Shown here piece by piece: positions 1-7,744 of a DNA stretch of 64,000 bases. A program made the position numbers and the translations under genes. The DNA is from Devosia sp. (GTDB taxonomy: Bacteria; Pseudomonadota; Alphaproteobacteria; Rhizobiales; Devosiaceae): the NCBI GenBank assembly GCA_017794705.1, contig CP051235.1, forward strand, positions 2,419,010 through 2,483,009, in the 5' to 3' direction. Positions within the stretch are counted from its first letter, which is position 1, and each line of letters begins with the position of its first letter. The notes under the pieces are model-generated. The model ran no database searches, had not been told where the DNA came from, and saw nothing but the letters and a program-made list of their open reading frames with translations.

Positions 1-63
1 GTTCACATAGGCGAACTTGATATGATGCTTGGGGTTGGTGTCATAGATGGGCAGAAAGACCAT
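1..63 (-). CDS. Rhomboid family intramembrane serine protease, N-terminal fragment
   Basis: Only the first 21 codons lie in the window; the gene runs off the left edge. The ATG (complement of 61-63) begins a peptide with PIYDTNPKHHIKFAYVN, which matches the short cytoplasmic N-terminus that precedes the first membrane helix in rhizobial rhomboid proteases. It starts 4 bases after the stop codon of the cobalamin adenosyltransferase gene, so it is probably the third gene of that operon. Catalytic Ser/His and membrane segments are outside the window, so the family call rests on the N-terminal motif alone. Confidence 0.6.
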   Translation of the reverse strand, partial: MVFLPIYDTNPKHHIKFAYVN

Positions 64-67
64 CGGG

Positions 68-658
68 TCAGCCTTTCGTGCTGCCGGAAAATCGTCCGGG
101 CTCCCACAACACATCGGACTTGCCCAGATCATTGGCCAGACGGCCCATGACGAACAGCAAGTCAGACAGCCGGTTGAGATAGGCAATCGGCCGCGGGCCA
201 ACATCAGATTCGGCGGCGCGCAATGCGGTGGCCACCCGTTCGGCACGGCGCACCACGGTGCGGGCGGTGTGAAGGTTCGCGGCCAGCGCCGATCCGGCGG
301 GCAATACGAAACTGGTCAGCGGTTGCAGCCGTTCATTGTTCAGATCGATCTGGGCTTCCAGCCAGTCGATCTGCTGCTGGGTCACCCGCAGCGAAGCCCC
401 CTCGGAACTGTCGTCGGCGCCCGGTGTTGCCAGGTCGGAGCCGACGTCAAACAAATCGTTCTGTACCCGGCGCAGGGTCATTTCGATCTTGGGCATTTTT
501 TGCGCATGCACCCGCGCCAGCCCGACAAAGGCGTTGGCCTCTTCCACCGTGCCATAGGCCTCGATGCGAATATCATGCTTTGCGCGGCGCGGGCCGCGCA
601 CCAGTCCGGTGGTGCCGTCGTCGCCGGTTCTGGTGTATATCTTGTTGATTTTAATCAC
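68..658 (-). CDS. Cob(I)yrinic acid a,c-diamide adenosyltransferase, PduO type
   Basis: Transfers the adenosyl group of ATP to cob(I)alamin to make adenosylcobalamin, in the cytoplasm. The 196-residue product has the family's N-terminal ATP-binding motif YTRTGDDGTTGL (residues 8-19), the central helix with RTVVRRAERV, and the C-terminal AYLNRLSDLLFVMGR helix; the length is normal for PduO-type enzymes. The start is GTG, preceded at good spacing by AGGA. It lies between the twin-TM gene and a rhomboid gene, all reading leftward with gaps under 10 bases, so they form one operon. It is unrelated in sequence to CobA/BtuR-type adenosyltransferases. The presence of cobS and cobT elsewhere in the window fits a B12-using, aerobic-pathway organism. 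Confidence 0.92.
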   Translation of the reverse strand: MIKINKIYTRTGDDGTTGLVRGPRRAKHDIRIEAYGTVEEANAFVGLARVHAQKMPKIEMTLRRVQNDLFDVGSDLATPGADDSSEGASLRVTQQQIDWLEAQIDLNNERLQPLTSFVLPAGSALAANLHTARTVVRRAERVATALRAAESDVGPRPIAYLNRLSDLLFVMGRLANDLGKSDVLWEPGRFSGSTKG

Positions 659-667
659 TTAAATTTC

Positions 668-865
668 CTATCCGCCGCGGGAAAAATACCAGGCGCCGCC
701 AACCAGAAGTATGATGGCCACAAATTGCGCGATGACGCGCGCCCGCATCAGGCGCTGGCTGAGATTGCTGGGGCCGCCGCGCAACATGTTGACCAGCCCC
801 CAGCCGAGAATGACCAGCACGGCGGCAAGGGCGATGAGGGTGACAATATTGTAGGCGGCCTGCAT
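668..865 (-). CDS. Twin transmembrane protein (HIG1-like)
   Basis: A 65-residue protein with two hydrophobic helices (about residues 7-28 and 43-60) joined by a short basic loop containing RGGPSNLSQRLMRARV. Small twin-TM proteins of this form, often matched to the HIG1/hypoxia-induced family, sit immediately upstream of the PduO-type adenosyltransferase in many Hyphomicrobiales. A GAGGAG ribosome-binding site precedes the ATG. It is the first gene of the leftward operon with the adenosyltransferase and rhomboid genes. Its molecular role is not established; a respiratory-complex association is only a guess from mitochondrial HIG1 proteins. Confidence 0.8.
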   Translation of the reverse strand: MQAAYNIVTLIALAAVLVILGWGLVNMLRGGPSNLSQRLMRARVIAQFVAIILLVGGAWYFSRGG

Positions 866-883
866 GTGAACTCCTCAACCTGA

Positions 884-1783
884 TCAGCCTTTGACGGCAA
901 ATCTTATGCGCAACAGTTCGGCGAGCCGGTCATAGATGGCACGTATTCGGGCGCTGGTGAATAGTTCGCGGTGGGTGGTCAGCCAGATTTCAAGCGGCGG
1001 AATGCGGATATCAGGCAGAATGGGCACCAGACCCGGCGTTTCGTCGATCAGTATGTTCTGGGCAAACCCGACCCCCAGGCCCGCCTTGATCAGTTCAAAG
1101 CCCAACGTCTGGCTGTCGGTGCGCAGGTCAAAGTCGGTTCGTTTCAGTTCAAACCCCAGTTGACGCGCCCCGGAAATCAGCAGGTCGGACCGGTCAAATC
1201 CGATGAGGTCATGGCTGAACAAGTCCGCCGCCGTCGCCGGTGTCCCCGCGCGGGCCAGGTAGTCTTCATGGGCGGTAGCGCTGATCGGGGTTTCAGCGAT
1301 CTTTTTTGTCACCAGTTCCAGTTGCGTGGGGCGGAACATGCGGATGGCGATATCGCTTTCGCGCAGCAGCAGGTTTTCCGGTGAATCGGTGGGCACGATT
1401 TCGATCTGGATCGCGGGAAAATCGTCGCGGAGCTGACGGATCAACCGGGGCATCACATAGTGCGACATGACCGTGCTGGCGGTAATGCGGACGCTTCCGG
1501 ACAGCGCCGTGGTCGTGCCCTCGGCCATGAGTTCGGCCTCGGTCAGTGCCAGTTTGGCGGCCTCGACCTGTTCGTAGATGCGCAAGGCCACATCGCGGGG
1601 CGACAGGCCTTTCAGGTGCCGTTCGAACAGGCTGGTCTGCAAGGTCTCCTCTAGCGCCTCGATATGACGGCCAAGGGTGGGCTGGGAAAGCCCCAGTACG
1701 CGCGCCGCGCCGCTCAGCGAGCCTTCCTCGATGACGGCGGCAAAGCTGCGCCACAGAGCCCAGTCCGGAGAGTAGATATTCAT
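884..1783 (-). CDS. LysR family transcriptional regulator
   Basis: A 299-residue LysR-type regulator: winged helix-turn-helix at residues 5-65 (FAAVIEEGSLSGAARVLGLSQPTLGRHIEALE) followed by a periplasmic-binding-like effector domain starting near residue 92. I chose the ATG at 1781-1783 because GGAGG lies about 9 bases upstream; the frame stays open for a further 660 bases upstream but that extension has no homology and reads antisense through the neighbouring gene. It is divergent from an epimerase-family gene, with a 96-base intergenic region; LysR regulators usually control such a divergent neighbour, so that gene is the likely target. The effector cannot be read from the sequence. Confidence 0.93.
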   Translation of the reverse strand: MNIYSPDWALWRSFAAVIEEGSLSGAARVLGLSQPTLGRHIEALEETLQTSLFERHLKGLSPRDVALRIYEQVEAAKLALTEAELMAEGTTTALSGSVRITASTVMSHYVMPRLIRQLRDDFPAIQIEIVPTDSPENLLLRESDIAIRMFRPTQLELVTKKIAETPISATAHEDYLARAGTPATAADLFSHDLIGFDRSDLLISGARQLGFELKRTDFDLRTDSQTLGFELIKAGLGVGFAQNILIDETPGLVPILPDIRIPPLEIWLTTHRELFTSARIRAIYDRLAELLRIRFAVKG

Positions 1784-1879
1784 TCCTGAATGTCCTCCAT
1801 GCCGAATTGGCCAATTCGCATACATCGAGGCATAGCATAAATCTTGGCCATCGCAACTCAGGGCAAAGGAATTTGGAAA

Positions 1880-2839
1880 ATGGCAAAGGTCACCGTACTC
1901 GGGATCAACGGACGGATCGGACAGGAAGTCGCCAAGGCGTTCGTTACGGCAGGCTGGCAGGTCACCGGCATGGGCCGGGGCAACCGCGCCCGCCTCGCTG
2001 GCGTCAATTTTGTTGAAGGCGACGCGGGCAATCAGGCCGACATCAGGGGCGCTTCTGCAGGCGCGGACGTCGTCGTCAATGCGCTCAACCTGCCCTACGA
2101 CAAGTGGGACAAGGGCCGCGCGGAAGAGCAACTGGCCAATGTGCTGGCCGCTCTCAAAGGCAGCGGCGTCACGCTCATGTTCCCCGGCAACATCTACAAT
2201 TTCAGTGCCGACCAGGTCGTGCTGAAACCCGACACACCGTTCCGTCCCGAAAAGGACAAGGGTGAGATCAGGGTGCGCATGGAAAAGCAACTGGAAGCGG
2301 CCAGCCGCGACGGGTTGCAGGTGATCATCCTGCGTACCGCCGATTTCTATGCCCCGGGCGCCACCCAAAGCAATTTCGATCTGGCGCTGATGGCGCGGAT
2401 CAAGTCGAACATGCTGCAGTATCCGGGCAAGTTCGATGTCGGTCACTCATGGGCCTATCTGCCCGATGTCGGCCGCGCCTATGTCAAACTTGCCGATGTG
2501 CGCCGGTCGCTCGGCCGGTTCGAGCGGTTCCATTTCCGGGGGCACTACGCCACCGGCCATGAACTGGTCGAGGCTATTCAACAGGCACTGCCGCAGCGGG
2601 CAAAAGTGACGCTGGTGCCGTGGGGGCTGCTGCGCGTGCTCGGGCTGTTCGTGCCGGTTATCCGCGAGGTCATCAAGATGAATTATCTCTGGGCCGTGCC
2701 GCACCGGTTGGAAGACCGTCGCCTCGACGAGATTCTCGGTCCGGACTTTGACACACCCTTCGAAGAGGCGGTGATGCGCACCACACGCTCCTACCTGCCG
2801 GCGGTAGATAGCGAGGTTCGCACGGCGCAAACCGCCTGA
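1880..2839 (+). CDS. NAD(P)-dependent epimerase/dehydratase family protein
   Basis: A 319-residue extended short-chain dehydrogenase-like protein. The N-terminus AKVTVLGINGRIGQEVAKAF carries the Rossmann glycine motif (here G-x-N-G-x-I-G), and residues 105-150 contain the N-x-Y-N-F loop typical of this class, without a clear catalytic YxxxK. The ATG at 1880 is favoured over the longer frame by an AAGGA sequence 9 bases upstream. It is transcribed away from the LysR gene, which probably regulates it. Substrate unknown; an NmrA-like redox sensor is an alternative to an enzyme. Confidence 0.82.
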   Translation: MAKVTVLGINGRIGQEVAKAFVTAGWQVTGMGRGNRARLAGVNFVEGDAGNQADIRGASAGADVVVNALNLPYDKWDKGRAEEQLANVLAALKGSGVTLMFPGNIYNFSADQVVLKPDTPFRPEKDKGEIRVRMEKQLEAASRDGLQVIILRTADFYAPGATQSNFDLALMARIKSNMLQYPGKFDVGHSWAYLPDVGRAYVKLADVRRSLGRFERFHFRGHYATGHELVEAIQQALPQRAKVTLVPWGLLRVLGLFVPVIREVIKMNYLWAVPHRLEDRRLDEILGPDFDTPFEEAVMRTTRSYLPAVDSEVRTAQTA

Positions 2840-2851
2840 CATCGAACTGTC

Positions 2852-2874
2852 GCCCCGGGACCTGGTCCCGGGGC
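2852..2874. repeat. Perfect 11-bp inverted repeat between convergent genes
   Basis: Two 11-base arms (GCCCCGGGACC and its complement) flank a single central T at 2863. It lies in the 43-base gap between the epimerase gene and the convergent gluQ gene. There is no T-tract on either side, so if it ends transcription it is not a classical intrinsic terminator; a short dispersed palindromic repeat is equally possible. No second copy was noticed in the window. Confidence 0.6.
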
Positions 2875-2882
2875 TCAGTCCT

Positions 2883-3737
2883 TCAATTGAACCCCAACTC
2901 ATGGCGTATCCGCTCCGGCGACCACCCCACCTCACGCAGCGCCCGCAGCGATTGCGACTGGATGGACTTGGAGAGTTTGTGACCCTCCTCGTCGAGGATC
3001 AGCTTGTGAAAGGCGTAGATTGGCGATTTCAGCCCGAGCACGAATTGCAGGGCCACATGAATGTCGGTCGCCGCTTCCATGTCTCGCCCCCGGGTGACAT
3101 GCGTGATGCCTTCAGCAGCATCATCGACCACCACGCTCAAATGATATGAGGTGGGGACATCCTTGCGCTGGATGACCACATCGCCCCAGCGCTCCAGCCG
3201 CGCATAGGCAATCTGTGGCCGGTCGTGCGGGGTCGGGCCGAGCGTGGTGAAGGTCAGAGGGCCGGTCCTGGCCATCAGTTCATCGGCTTTCAGCCGCCAG
3301 TTGGCCGGCTCGCCGTCTGCCAGCCGCCTTGAGATTTCGGATCGGGACTGGTGGCGGCAGGTGCCGGGATAAAGCGGCGCACCATCGGGGTCGAGCCTGC
3401 CTCCGGCATTCTGCCTGATTTCCGCCCTGCTGCAGAAACAGGGATAGATGAGGTCCATTCGCTTCAGCTTTTCCGCCGCTGCTGAATAGATGTCGAACCG
3501 ATTGGACTGCACCATCACCGGCTCCGGCCAGGTCAGTCCCAGCCAGCGCAAATCCTCGAAAATCGCTTCGGTGAATTCCGGCTTGCAGCGCGTGATGTCC
3601 ACGTCTTCAATGCGCAGGCGGAACTGGCCGCCGAGCTCTTTTGCCCACTGCGCCGTAAACAGCGCCGAATAGGCATGCCCCAGATGCAGCAATCCATTGG
3701 GGCTGGGCGCGAAACGAAGTACAGGCTGGTCGGGCAA
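2883..3737 (-). CDS. gluQ: Glutamyl-Q tRNA(Asp) synthetase
   Basis: A 284-residue GluRS paralogue that lacks the anticodon-binding domain and attaches glutamate to queuosine at the wobble base of tRNA(Asp). Class I signatures are present: FAPSPNGLLHLGHAYSA at residues 9-25 (HLGH) and KLSKS near residue 255. The zinc-ligand region is visible as CFCSRAEI with a later GTCRH. Length fits GluQ (about 290) and not GltX (about 470). The start is TTG with GGAG 6 bases upstream; no ATG or GTG is available nearby. It is divergent from the broken glycosylase gene. The window also encodes a queuosine-precursor transporter (35609-36247), consistent with queuosine use. Confidence 0.93.
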   Translation of the reverse strand: MPDQPVLRFAPSPNGLLHLGHAYSALFTAQWAKELGGQFRLRIEDVDITRCKPEFTEAIFEDLRWLGLTWPEPVMVQSNRFDIYSAAAEKLKRMDLIYPCFCSRAEIRQNAGGRLDPDGAPLYPGTCRHQSRSEISRRLADGEPANWRLKADELMARTGPLTFTTLGPTPHDRPQIAYARLERWGDVVIQRKDVPTSYHLSVVVDDAAEGITHVTRGRDMEAATDIHVALQFVLGLKSPIYAFHKLILDEEGHKLSKSIQSQSLRALREVGWSPERIRHELGFN

Positions 3738-3775
3738 GGGCTGCTCCGGCGTCAGGATGAGGAATGAGTGCTAGC

Positions 3776-4435
3776 ATGCCTGAGCGCGCGGACAAGTCCC
3801 GCATTACCTGCCGGGCCGACCTCGAGGCCGAGTTTGATGCGCTGGTAAGCCTTGACCCGACCCTCGAACCAGTCCGGCAGCAAGTCGGCGAGGTGCCGCT
3901 GCGGCTTGTTGAGCCGGGGTTCGGCGCCCTGACCTAGATCGTTTGCGGACAGCTGCTTTCAGTCGCCGCGGCCCGCGCCATCCATCAGCGCGTGCTCGGA
4001 CATTTCGGCGCCGTCAAAAGTGCCGCTCTCCTCGCCGAGGACGACGAAGTGCTTTACGGCCTCGGCCTCAGCCGTGCCAAGATCAGAAGTCTCAAGGCGT
4101 TGGCGCAGGCCGAACAGCAAGGCATGCTTGACCTCTCGCAATTGCACCAAATGCCCGCCGCCGAGGCGCACCGGTCTCTGACCGCGCACAAGGGGTTCGG
4201 GCCGTGGACCGCCGACCTCTATCTCCTCTCCGCTGCCGGACATGTGGACGTGTTTCCGTCCGGGGATTTGGCATTGCGCAAAATGGTTGGCACGATGGGG
4301 CGATTCGGCGCGCTGCCGACAATCGGCGAGACGGCGAACCACGCTGAACGCTGGTCGCCACACCGCAGTGCCGCCGCCAGATTGTTGTGGGCACTGTTCG
4401 CCCATGAGAAGAGCCGACAGGGGATTGATCTTTGA
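3776..4435 (+). pseudogene. DNA-3-methyladenine glycosylase II (AlkA-like, HhH-GPD), interrupted by in-frame TAG
   Basis: Reading from the ATG at 3776, 53 codons of an AlkA-like N-terminus (ending EPGFGALT) are followed by TAG at 3935-3937 and then, in the same frame, by IVCGQLLSVAAARAIHQRV and the rest of the HhH-GPD domain to a TGA at 4433-4435. In relatives the segment reads as a continuous A-L-x-R-I-V-x-Q-Q-x-S stretch, so one codon, probably an Arg or Gln codon, has become a stop. The helix-hairpin-helix (HKGFGPWTA) and catalytic-Asp region (FPSGDLALRK) are intact downstream. Restart at GTG 3992 would lack the first helices of the domain and is unlikely to give active enzyme. The downstream esterase overlaps its end by 4 bases, so they were co-translated. 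A base error in the assembly is the main alternative. Confidence 0.82.
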
Positions 4436-5118
4436 CCGACACGCTTTCCGGACCCATGGTGAAACCGGCCTCCGGCGATCCCGAACAGATCGTTGTGCTG
4501 CTGCACGGCTACGGGTCTGACGGCAATGACCTGATCGCGCTGGCGCAATATCTTCAGACTGAACTGCCGCAGGCTCTCTATGTCGCGCCGAACGCGCCAC
4601 AGCCCTGCGACATCAATCCGGCCGGCTATCAGTGGTTCCCGCTGGATCTCGACCGCGAGTTGAGCCGGCTCGATGGCGCCGCATCAGCGCGTCCGACCAT
4701 ATTCCGGTTTCTCGAGGATCTGTGGGCGGAGACCGGGCTGAAAGCAAAAGACACGCTGCTCGTCGGATTCAGCCAGGGGGCGATGATGGCGCTCGACACA
4801 GGGCTGCGGCTTGATCCCGCGCCCTTCGGCATCATCGGCTTTTCCGGGGCGCTGATCGCGCCTGAGCAGTTGAAGGACGAGTTGGGGGGCAAGCCGCCTG
4901 TCGCGCTTATTCACGGGTCCGCCGACGACGTGGTGCCCACCGAATCCAGCCAGATTGCCGAGGCGCATCTCAAGCAATGGGGCATTCTGAGTGCGCTGCA
5001 CATCGATCACGGGTCGGGACACACGATCGCGCAGGACGGGCTGGGGTTTGCCCTGGCCTTCATTCGCGAGGTCAAGGCGATGCGTGGCGCCGGTGCCGCA
5101 GCTTCGCCGAAAAACTGA
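4432..5118 (+). CDS. Alpha/beta hydrolase, phospholipase/carboxylesterase family
   Basis: A 228-residue serine hydrolase of the small carboxylesterase (YpfH/Est) family. The nucleophile elbow GFSQG is near residue 113, the acid residue lies in SADDVVP and the catalytic His in HGSGHTI; the oxyanion loop is LLHGYGSDGND. It has no signal peptide, so it acts in the cytoplasm. It starts with TTG overlapping the stop of the disrupted glycosylase gene (TTGA), which implies translational coupling; the TAG in the upstream gene could therefore have a polar effect on it unless an internal promoter exists. In related genomes the same glycosylase-esterase pair is common. Substrate is unknown. Confidence 0.88.
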   Translation: MTDTLSGPMVKPASGDPEQIVVLLHGYGSDGNDLIALAQYLQTELPQALYVAPNAPQPCDINPAGYQWFPLDLDRELSRLDGAASARPTIFRFLEDLWAETGLKAKDTLLVGFSQGAMMALDTGLRLDPAPFGIIGFSGALIAPEQLKDELGGKPPVALIHGSADDVVPTESSQIAEAHLKQWGILSALHIDHGSGHTIAQDGLGFALAFIREVKAMRGAGAAASPKN

Positions 5119-5217
5119 GCGATTTACCGCCTCTAGCAGGATTAGGCTTCACAGGGGTGACACAAAAGGCTTAGATTATGCGCATGGAAGCCTTGATTCC
5201 ATGCGAGGAACTCTAGT

Positions 5218-5775
5218 GTGACCGTGCACGTGTCACTCGATTCATGCCCCAGCCTCGTGCTGAACGCCGATTTCAGGCCGCTCAGCTACTATCCGCTGTC
5301 GCTCTGGTCCTGGCAGGACGCCATCAAGGCGGTGTGCCTTGATCGGGTGAACATCGTTTCCGAATATGACACCAAGGTCCATTCGCCCAGTTTCGAAATG
5401 GCGCTGCCCAGCGTCGTGGCGCTGAAGGACTATATCCAGCCGTCGCGGCATCCTGCGTTCACGCGCTTCAACGTGTTCCTGCGCGACCGGTTTGCCTGCC
5501 AGTATTGCGGCTCGCGGCACGACCTGACCTTCGATCACTTGATCCCGCGCTCCCGGGGCGGCCGCACGACATGGGAAAATGTCGTCACCGCCTGTGCCCC
5601 CTGCAATCTCAGGAAGGCCAACCGGATGCCGAAGGACATCGGCATGCATCCGCGTCAGGCGCCCTTCCAGCCCACCGTATTTGACCTGCACAACAATGGC
5701 CGGGCGTTTCCGCCCAACTATCTGCATGAAAGCTGGCTCGATTATCTTTACTGGGATATCGAGCTGGAGCCCTAG
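5218..5775 (+). CDS. HNH endonuclease family protein
   Basis: A 185-residue protein with an HNH/zinc module at about residues 95-140: CQYCGSRHDLTFDHLIPRSRGG followed by WENVVTACAPCNLRKANR, with two CxxC zinc pairs around the metal-binding D-H pair. The N-terminal half (SLVLNADFRPLSYYPLSLWSW) is the conserved extension seen in the chromosomal HNH proteins found in nearly all Alphaproteobacteria, so this is a housekeeping rather than a phage or defence nuclease. The start is GTG with GAGGAA upstream. It stands alone between the esterase and DUF3299 genes. Target and pathway are not known. Confidence 0.9.
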   Translation: MTVHVSLDSCPSLVLNADFRPLSYYPLSLWSWQDAIKAVCLDRVNIVSEYDTKVHSPSFEMALPSVVALKDYIQPSRHPAFTRFNVFLRDRFACQYCGSRHDLTFDHLIPRSRGGRTTWENVVTACAPCNLRKANRMPKDIGMHPRQAPFQPTVFDLHNNGRAFPPNYLHESWLDYLYWDIELEP

Positions 5776-5832
5776 CGCCGCACTTCCCGGTGCTGGCGGT
5801 TTTGCCGCAGGTGCATTTTCCTGATCGTCTTT

Positions 5833-5846
5833 GAAAATCCATTTTC
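5833..5846. promoter_or_regulatory. A/T-rich inverted repeat upstream of DUF3299 gene
   Basis: GAAAAT and its complement ATTTTC flank a CC centre, 19 bases upstream of the DUF3299 start codon. It is the only A/T-rich patch in the 89-base gap after the HNH gene and overlaps where a promoter would be expected, so it may be an operator. It does not look like the Zur-like palindrome at 9138-9150. Confidence 0.35.
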
Positions 5847-5864
5847 GCAGTTCAAACTGGGCTG

Positions 5865-6434
5865 ATGAACAAGGCTTTGTCTCCGTATTCAATTCGTTTC
5901 TCCCGCCGGCAGCTGTTGTGCGGCGCGTCTGCGTTGGCGGGCGCAGGTTTCTTGCAGGCGGCTGGAACTGCTCCGGCGGCGGCGCAGGAGTTTGCCGATC
6001 TCAGCTGGCAGGATCTGATTCCGCAAGGTGAAGGCGAATCCATCGAACGGCTTTCAGGCGATGGCTATGTGCAGCACGGCGAAATCCAGTTGCCCAGCGG
6101 CTATTCGCAGCCGCTCGGGTCGGGCGTCGTCGAGGAACTCAACAACAAGAAGATCCGCATCCCGGGCTTCATGGTGCCGCTGGTGATGACGGCCGAGGGG
6201 GTGACCTCGTTCATCCTTGTGCCCTACATGGGGGCCTGCGTGCACGTGCCGCCGCCGCCGCCGAACCAGATGGTGTTTGTCACCTCGCCGACCCCGTGGC
6301 GGGAAGGCACGCTGTTCCGCGCGGTACGCGTTACGGGTTTTCTGGAGACCCAGACCGTCGACACCGACATGGCGCGGATCGCCTATGTGCTCGACGCCGA
6401 ACAGATCGAACTGTTCGAGGGGCAATACAGCTAG
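5865..6434 (+). CDS. DUF3299 domain-containing exported protein (zinc-uptake associated)
   Basis: A 189-residue exported protein. The N-terminus has a twin-arginine-like signal (FSRRQLLCGASALAGAGFLQAAG) ending near residue 41 at AAAQEF. The mature part is DUF3299: KKIRIPGFMVPLVMTAEGVTSFILVPYMGACVHVPPPPPNQMVFV, with the hallmark single Cys before V-H-V-P-P-P-P-P-N-Q. This family occurs beside MacB-type ABC transporters and ZrgA (DUF2796) proteins in zinc-responsive clusters. Here it is convergent with that transporter operon, 56 bases away, instead of inside it. The Cys/His site could bind metal; that is inference. Confidence 0.85.
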   Translation: MNKALSPYSIRFSRRQLLCGASALAGAGFLQAAGTAPAAAQEFADLSWQDLIPQGEGESIERLSGDGYVQHGEIQLPSGYSQPLGSGVVEELNNKKIRIPGFMVPLVMTAEGVTSFILVPYMGACVHVPPPPPNQMVFVTSPTPWREGTLFRAVRVTGFLETQTVDTDMARIAYVLDAEQIELFEGQYS

Positions 6435-6490
6435 CGTTTCCAGAAAAAGCAGACTCCACTCTTACGGTTCGGAAGCGCCCAAACAAAGAG

Positions 6491-7744
6491 CTAGAACCGG
6501 ATCGTCATGCCGTCTGCCAGTGACATGCGATAGGCGCGCAGCGCCGGAAACAGGCTGACGATTGCTCCGGCACCGACGATGGCCAGCAAGATCCAGAGTT
6601 CGCTTGGACCCGGCGCGGTGACAGCCAGGTAGATGCCGTATTGGGCGTCGACCCACGGCCGCAAAACCAGAAGTCCTGCGTACAGCAGCGCGACGCCAAG
6701 CAGCACGGCCAGCGCGCAGACGATCAGCGCCTCGATCAGCATCAGCCCCACGATGGTCAGTGGCGTGGCGCCGACGGCGCGCAGGATCGCCATTTCCCTT
6801 CGCCGTTCGTTCAGGCTGGAAAAGATCATCGCCGCCATGCCAATCAGCGCCGTGGCAATGACCATTGCCGAAACGGCGGTGAGGGCGGTTTCGGCCACGC
6901 CGACAATCTCCCACAGTTCAGCCAGCGCCACACCGGGTATGACCGCCAGCAGCGGCTCCTGTTCATAATCATTGATGGCGCGCTGCAGGTTGAAAATGTC
7001 GAGTGGGGAACTGACGCCGATCATGGCGGCCGTTACCTGGGTCGGGGTCAGGTCCAGTTCGCGCACCTCCTCGCCGCTGAGTTCGGTCCCCGGCACGATG
7101 GCGCCACCCTGCCAGTCAACGTGGATGGCTTCGATCGCCTCGAGAGAGACAAACAGAGTGCGGTCGACCGGTGTGCCGGACTTCTGCAAAATGCCGGAAA
7201 CTGTGAAGGGCTTGTTGTCATGGGCAGTGAACGAAGCAAGCCCGTGCGCCACCACCACTTCATCGCCCACCGAATAACCGAGCGAGTGCGCCACGTCAGC
7301 GCCCAACACCACGTCGAACAGGTCAGCGAACCGGTCGCCCTCGGCAAATGTCAGATGCTGGCCGCCCCGGAATGCATAGCGGTCGAAGTAGCCTTGCGTC
7401 GTGCCCAGCACCCTGTAGCCGCGATGGCTGTCCCCGAGCGAAAGCGGCACGATCCAGTCGACTTCCGGCCGTGCGGCGATGTCCTGATAAGTCTGCCAGC
7501 TCACATTGTTGGTGGCGTTGCCGATCCTGAACACTGAGTAGAGCAGCAGCTGCACGCTTCCCGAGCGGGCGCCCATGATCAGGTCGGTTTCCGAGATCGT
7601 GTCGGCAAAGCTGGCCCGGGCGCCCGACCGCACCTTGTCGACACCAAGGTAGAGCGTGGCGCTCAAGGCAATGGCGATGATGGTCAGAATAATGGTGATG
7701 CGGCGGCTCCACATCGAGCCCCAGGCGAGGCGGAACAGGATCAT
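6491..7744 (-). CDS. FtsX/MacB-type ABC transporter permease
   Basis: A 417-residue permease with the MacB topology: one membrane helix at the N-terminus (about 14-35), a large periplasmic domain (about 40-270), and three C-terminal helices (about 280-300, 328-350, 375-400) in an FtsX domain (RRREMAILRAVGATPLTIVGLMLIEALIV). The ATG overlaps the stop of the ATPase gene (ATGA), so the two are translationally coupled. FtsX-type permeases use ATP to drive mechanical work on periplasmic partners, not classical import. The neighbours, a His-rich ZrgA-like protein and a DUF3299 protein, point to a role in metal (zinc) handling. Confidence 0.9.
   Translation of the reverse strand: MILFRLAWGSMWSRRITIILTIIAIALSATLYLGVDKVRSGARASFADTISETDLIMGARSGSVQLLLYSVFRIGNATNNVSWQTYQDIAARPEVDWIVPLSLGDSHRGYRVLGTTQGYFDRYAFRGGQHLTFAEGDRFADLFDVVLGADVAHSLGYSVGDEVVVAHGLASFTAHDNKPFTVSGILQKSGTPVDRTLFVSLEAIEAIHVDWQGGAIVPGTELSGEEVRELDLTPTQVTAAMIGVSSPLDIFNLQRAINDYEQEPLLAVIPGVALAELWEIVGVAETALTAVSAMVIATALIGMAAMIFSSLNERRREMAILRAVGATPLTIVGLMLIEALIVCALAVLLGVALLYAGLLVLRPWVDAQYGIYLAVTAPGPSELWILLAIVGAGAIVSLFPALRAYRMSLADGMTIRF

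Noticed and set aside
659..900. Cobalamin riboswitch upstream of the adenosyltransferase operon
   Set aside because: The upstream gene and short gaps leave no room, and no B12-box-like sequence was seen.
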